From positions 806,001 to 870,000 of the forward strand of contig NZ_JAPPUX010000001.1 of the NCBI RefSeq assembly GCF_026712185.1: a stretch of 64,000 nt of DNA, given 5' to 3'. The stretch's first letter is position 1. Each line of letters opens with the position of its first letter. Under the pieces are notes generated by a model. That model saw only the letters and a program-made list of their open reading frames with translations, was not told where the DNA came from and did not search any database. This DNA is from Nocardioides pini (GTDB taxonomy: Bacteria; Actinomycetota; Actinomycetes; Propionibacteriales; Nocardioidaceae). Made by a program: the position numbers and the translations under genes. Below are positions 62,704 through 64,000 of the stretch, piece after piece.

Positions 62704-63866
62704 GCGAGTCGTCGCACGACACGCCGCAGGCCGGTGCGGGAGCCACCTTCCGCAGCCTCGACGCGTGGCTGGGACACCGCCCGACCGGCGGTGGGCCGCG
62801 ACGCGCGGGCGAGCAGGACGTCGGCGATGAGGCCGACGGCCTCCTCGAGCGATGCGGGCTCGGCGTCGGACCCCAGGCGGGGCAGGACGGTCCGGGCCGC
62901 GGCGAGCAGCTCCTCGTCGGTCGCGTCGTCGGGGGTCCGGCCGTCGCGAGGTGGCGCCGGCAGCAGGTCGTCGAGGTCGCCCACGACGTCGTACGCGCTG
63001 GCGCGGAGGTCGGCGACGACCGCAGCCGAACGCTCGTGGACCCAGGCATGGTGGCGGGCGGGCAGCACGAAGGACTCGCGTGTCGCCGAGCCGACCAGCG
63101 CCTCGGGGACGAACGTCCCCTTCACGTGGCGGGTCAGCTCCGGCGACCGCTGGGTGCGGGGGAGTCGCTCGTTGATCCGCCGGAGCAGCTCGGCCTCGAC
63201 GAGGCCGAGGGAGTCGTTGGGCCGCTCGGCCTCGGTGTCGAGGCCCGACACGTCGACCCCGAGGACCGAGGCGGTCCGCAGCCACAGCTCCTCGCGCGGC
63301 GCGCCGGGGGGAGGCACGACGACGAGGTGGGCGCGGCCGACGGGGAGCCCGGTCGACCAGCGCTCGAGGATGGCGGGCACGTCCTGGTAGCGCCAGAACT
63401 TCTGGTGGTCCTCGTCGCGGCGGACCGTCGCGAGGAAGCGGCGGTAGGCCTGGCGGGCACCCATCTTGACCCGCTGCTGCCACGCGGAGGGAAGCACCCG
63501 CGCGAGGTCGCGGGCGGTCACGACCACGTGTACCTCGTCCGCGGCGGCCGCGAGGTCGTCGAGCGCGGCCCGGGTCGTCTCGACGGGGGAGTCGGCGAAG
63601 TGCTCGTTGGTGAGCAGCACGTCGCCGGGCCAGTGCCGCGCCTCCTCGACGAGCCGGTGCCAGGCGTCGCGCTCGCGCTCGACCAGCGTCTCGACGACGT
63701 CGGTCATCCCCTTGACGACGGCGGCCGCGGCGAAGTGGTCGCGGCGCACGCCGGGCAGCAGCAGCCCGCGTCCGCGCAGCTCGTCGCGGTGCCGCCACCA
63801 CAGGTCCTGCAGGAAGGAGGTCCCCGACTTCGCCGTGCCGACGTGGAGGAACACCCGGCGAGCCAT
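62679..63866 (-). CDS. Sulfotransferase family protein, second copy
   Basis: A 395-aa relative of the protein at 48319-49383. The phosphosulfate loop is FLHVGTAKSGTSFLQDLWW, the second site is near VHVVVTARDLARVLPSAWQQRVKMGARQAY, and the last 60 residues (PTAGRAVSQPRVEAAEGGSR...) are basic and probably disordered. Both copies share layout (LLLPG, DVLLTNEHF/DVLITHEF), so they form one subfamily, but they are well diverged. ATG 63866 has TAGGGT 7 bp upstream. It converges on and overlaps the hydratase gene. The acceptor is unknown. Confidence 0.83.
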   Translation of the reverse strand: MARRVFLHVGTAKSGTSFLQDLWWRHRDELRGRGLLLPGVRRDHFAAAAVVKGMTDVVETLVERERDAWHRLVEEARHWPGDVLLTNEHFADSPVETTRAALDDLAAAADEVHVVVTARDLARVLPSAWQQRVKMGARQAYRRFLATVRRDEDHQKFWRYQDVPAILERWSTGLPVGRAHLVVVPPPGAPREELWLRTASVLGVDVSGLDTEAERPNDSLGLVEAELLRRINERLPRTQRSPELTRHVKGTFVPEALVGSATRESFVLPARHHAWVHERSAAVVADLRASAYDVVGDLDDLLPAPPRDGRTPDDATDEELLAAARTVLPRLGSDAEPASLEEAVGLIADVLLARASRPTAGRAVSQPRVEAAEGGSRTGLRRVVRRLAQRGTSAQ

Positions 63867-63873
63867 GCGGGTG

Positions 63874-63879
63874 ACCCTA
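63874..63879 (-). promoter_or_regulatory. TAGGGT -10 element, leaderless start
   Basis: TAGGGT (bottom strand) ends 7 bp before ATG 63866. Confidence 0.55.
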
Positions 63880-63890
63880 CTGCGTGGCGT

Positions 63891-63896
63891 CAGACT
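63891..63896 (+). promoter_or_regulatory. CAGACT -10 element, leaderless start
   Basis: CAGACT ends 6 bp before GTG 63903. With the bottom-strand TAGGGT it forms a 36-bp divergent promoter pair. Confidence 0.45.
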
Positions 63897-63902
63897 CGGT
63901 CC

Positions 63903-64000
63903 GTGGCCTGGGATCGCACGTTCTTCTACGACACCTACCCGCGGCTGGAGGCGGCATTCGCGGCACGCCTCGACGAGAGCCTCGCGCCGCGGGACCCGTC
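63903..64000 (+). CDS. Unidentified gene, 3' partial
   Basis: Only 32 codons are visible before the window ends: MAWDRTFFYDTYPRLEAAF, then AARLDESLAPRDP. The frame stays open and codon use is typical of the region, and the GTG follows a leaderless -10, so this is probably a real gene. The start resembles that of some SAM-dependent methyltransferases, but there is too little sequence to assign a family. Confidence 0.5.
   Translation, partial: MAWDRTFFYDTYPRLEAAFAARLDESLAPRDP

Overview
The window is chromosomal DNA from a very GC-rich actinobacterium. Gene content (WhiB regulator, MtrA-MtrB-LpqB, F420 genes, Rv3235-family, DUF3499 and DUF5719 proteins) and codon use point to a Nocardioides-like member of the Propionibacteriales; this placement is inferred from content, not from a marker gene. 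No tRNA, rRNA, CRISPR array, insertion sequence or prophage was seen.

Layout. 1-7907: a galactan-type wall polymer cassette (partial LCP ligase, two GlfT1-like transferases, UDP-galactopyranose mutase glf, GlfT2, Wzm/Wzt exporter). 8077-10800: a secreted peptidoglycan-recognition amidase with FG-GAP repeats. 10822-21363: a conserved actinobacterial block (TIGR03089, DUF3105, cofE/cofD, whiB, a large glycosyltransferase/membrane protein, DUF5719, degenerate metallopeptidase, DUF3499, Trm112-like, SIS protein). 21364-24473: an accessory patch with acetyltransferases, a SnoaL protein, a decayed gene and an unusual 81-bp stem-loop element. 24566-36823: sahH, mtrA-mtrB-lpqB, comF, a structured RNA before the ribosome hibernation factor gene, a NarL-type regulator, a YcaQ glycosylase and secA. 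As I remember the M. tuberculosis map, 10822-36823 follows the Rv3240-Rv3268 order with some losses. 36843-43075: Rv3235-family, LysM, lipoprotein, Sm-like, tatB, mrp, DUF1003 and MgtE/CBS genes. 43268-50862: a cell-surface group (two secreted EEP-fold proteins, LicD-methyltransferase fusion, DUF6752-like coiled coil, sulfotransferase, PLD-like protein). 51625-52821: acyl-CoA dehydrogenase. 52825-61489: a ROK-regulated sugar or polyol ABC importer with an isomerase and an oxidoreductase. 61672-64000: a mesaconyl-CoA hydratase, a second sulfotransferase and the start of another gene.

Three things stand out. First, two 81-bp stem-loops about 39 kb apart have identical geometry, covarying stems and a shared loop motif, and each sits beside a broken gene; they look like copies of an undescribed dispersed element. 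Second, the roughly 400-bp gap before hpf has its own promoter and a nested three-way-junction fold, consistent with a raiA-type noncoding RNA. Third, about twenty genes carry a TANNNT-like hexamer 6-8 bp before the start codon, so leaderless transcription appears to be the usual arrangement; the stop codon TAG of the upstream gene often forms the first three bases of the hexamer.
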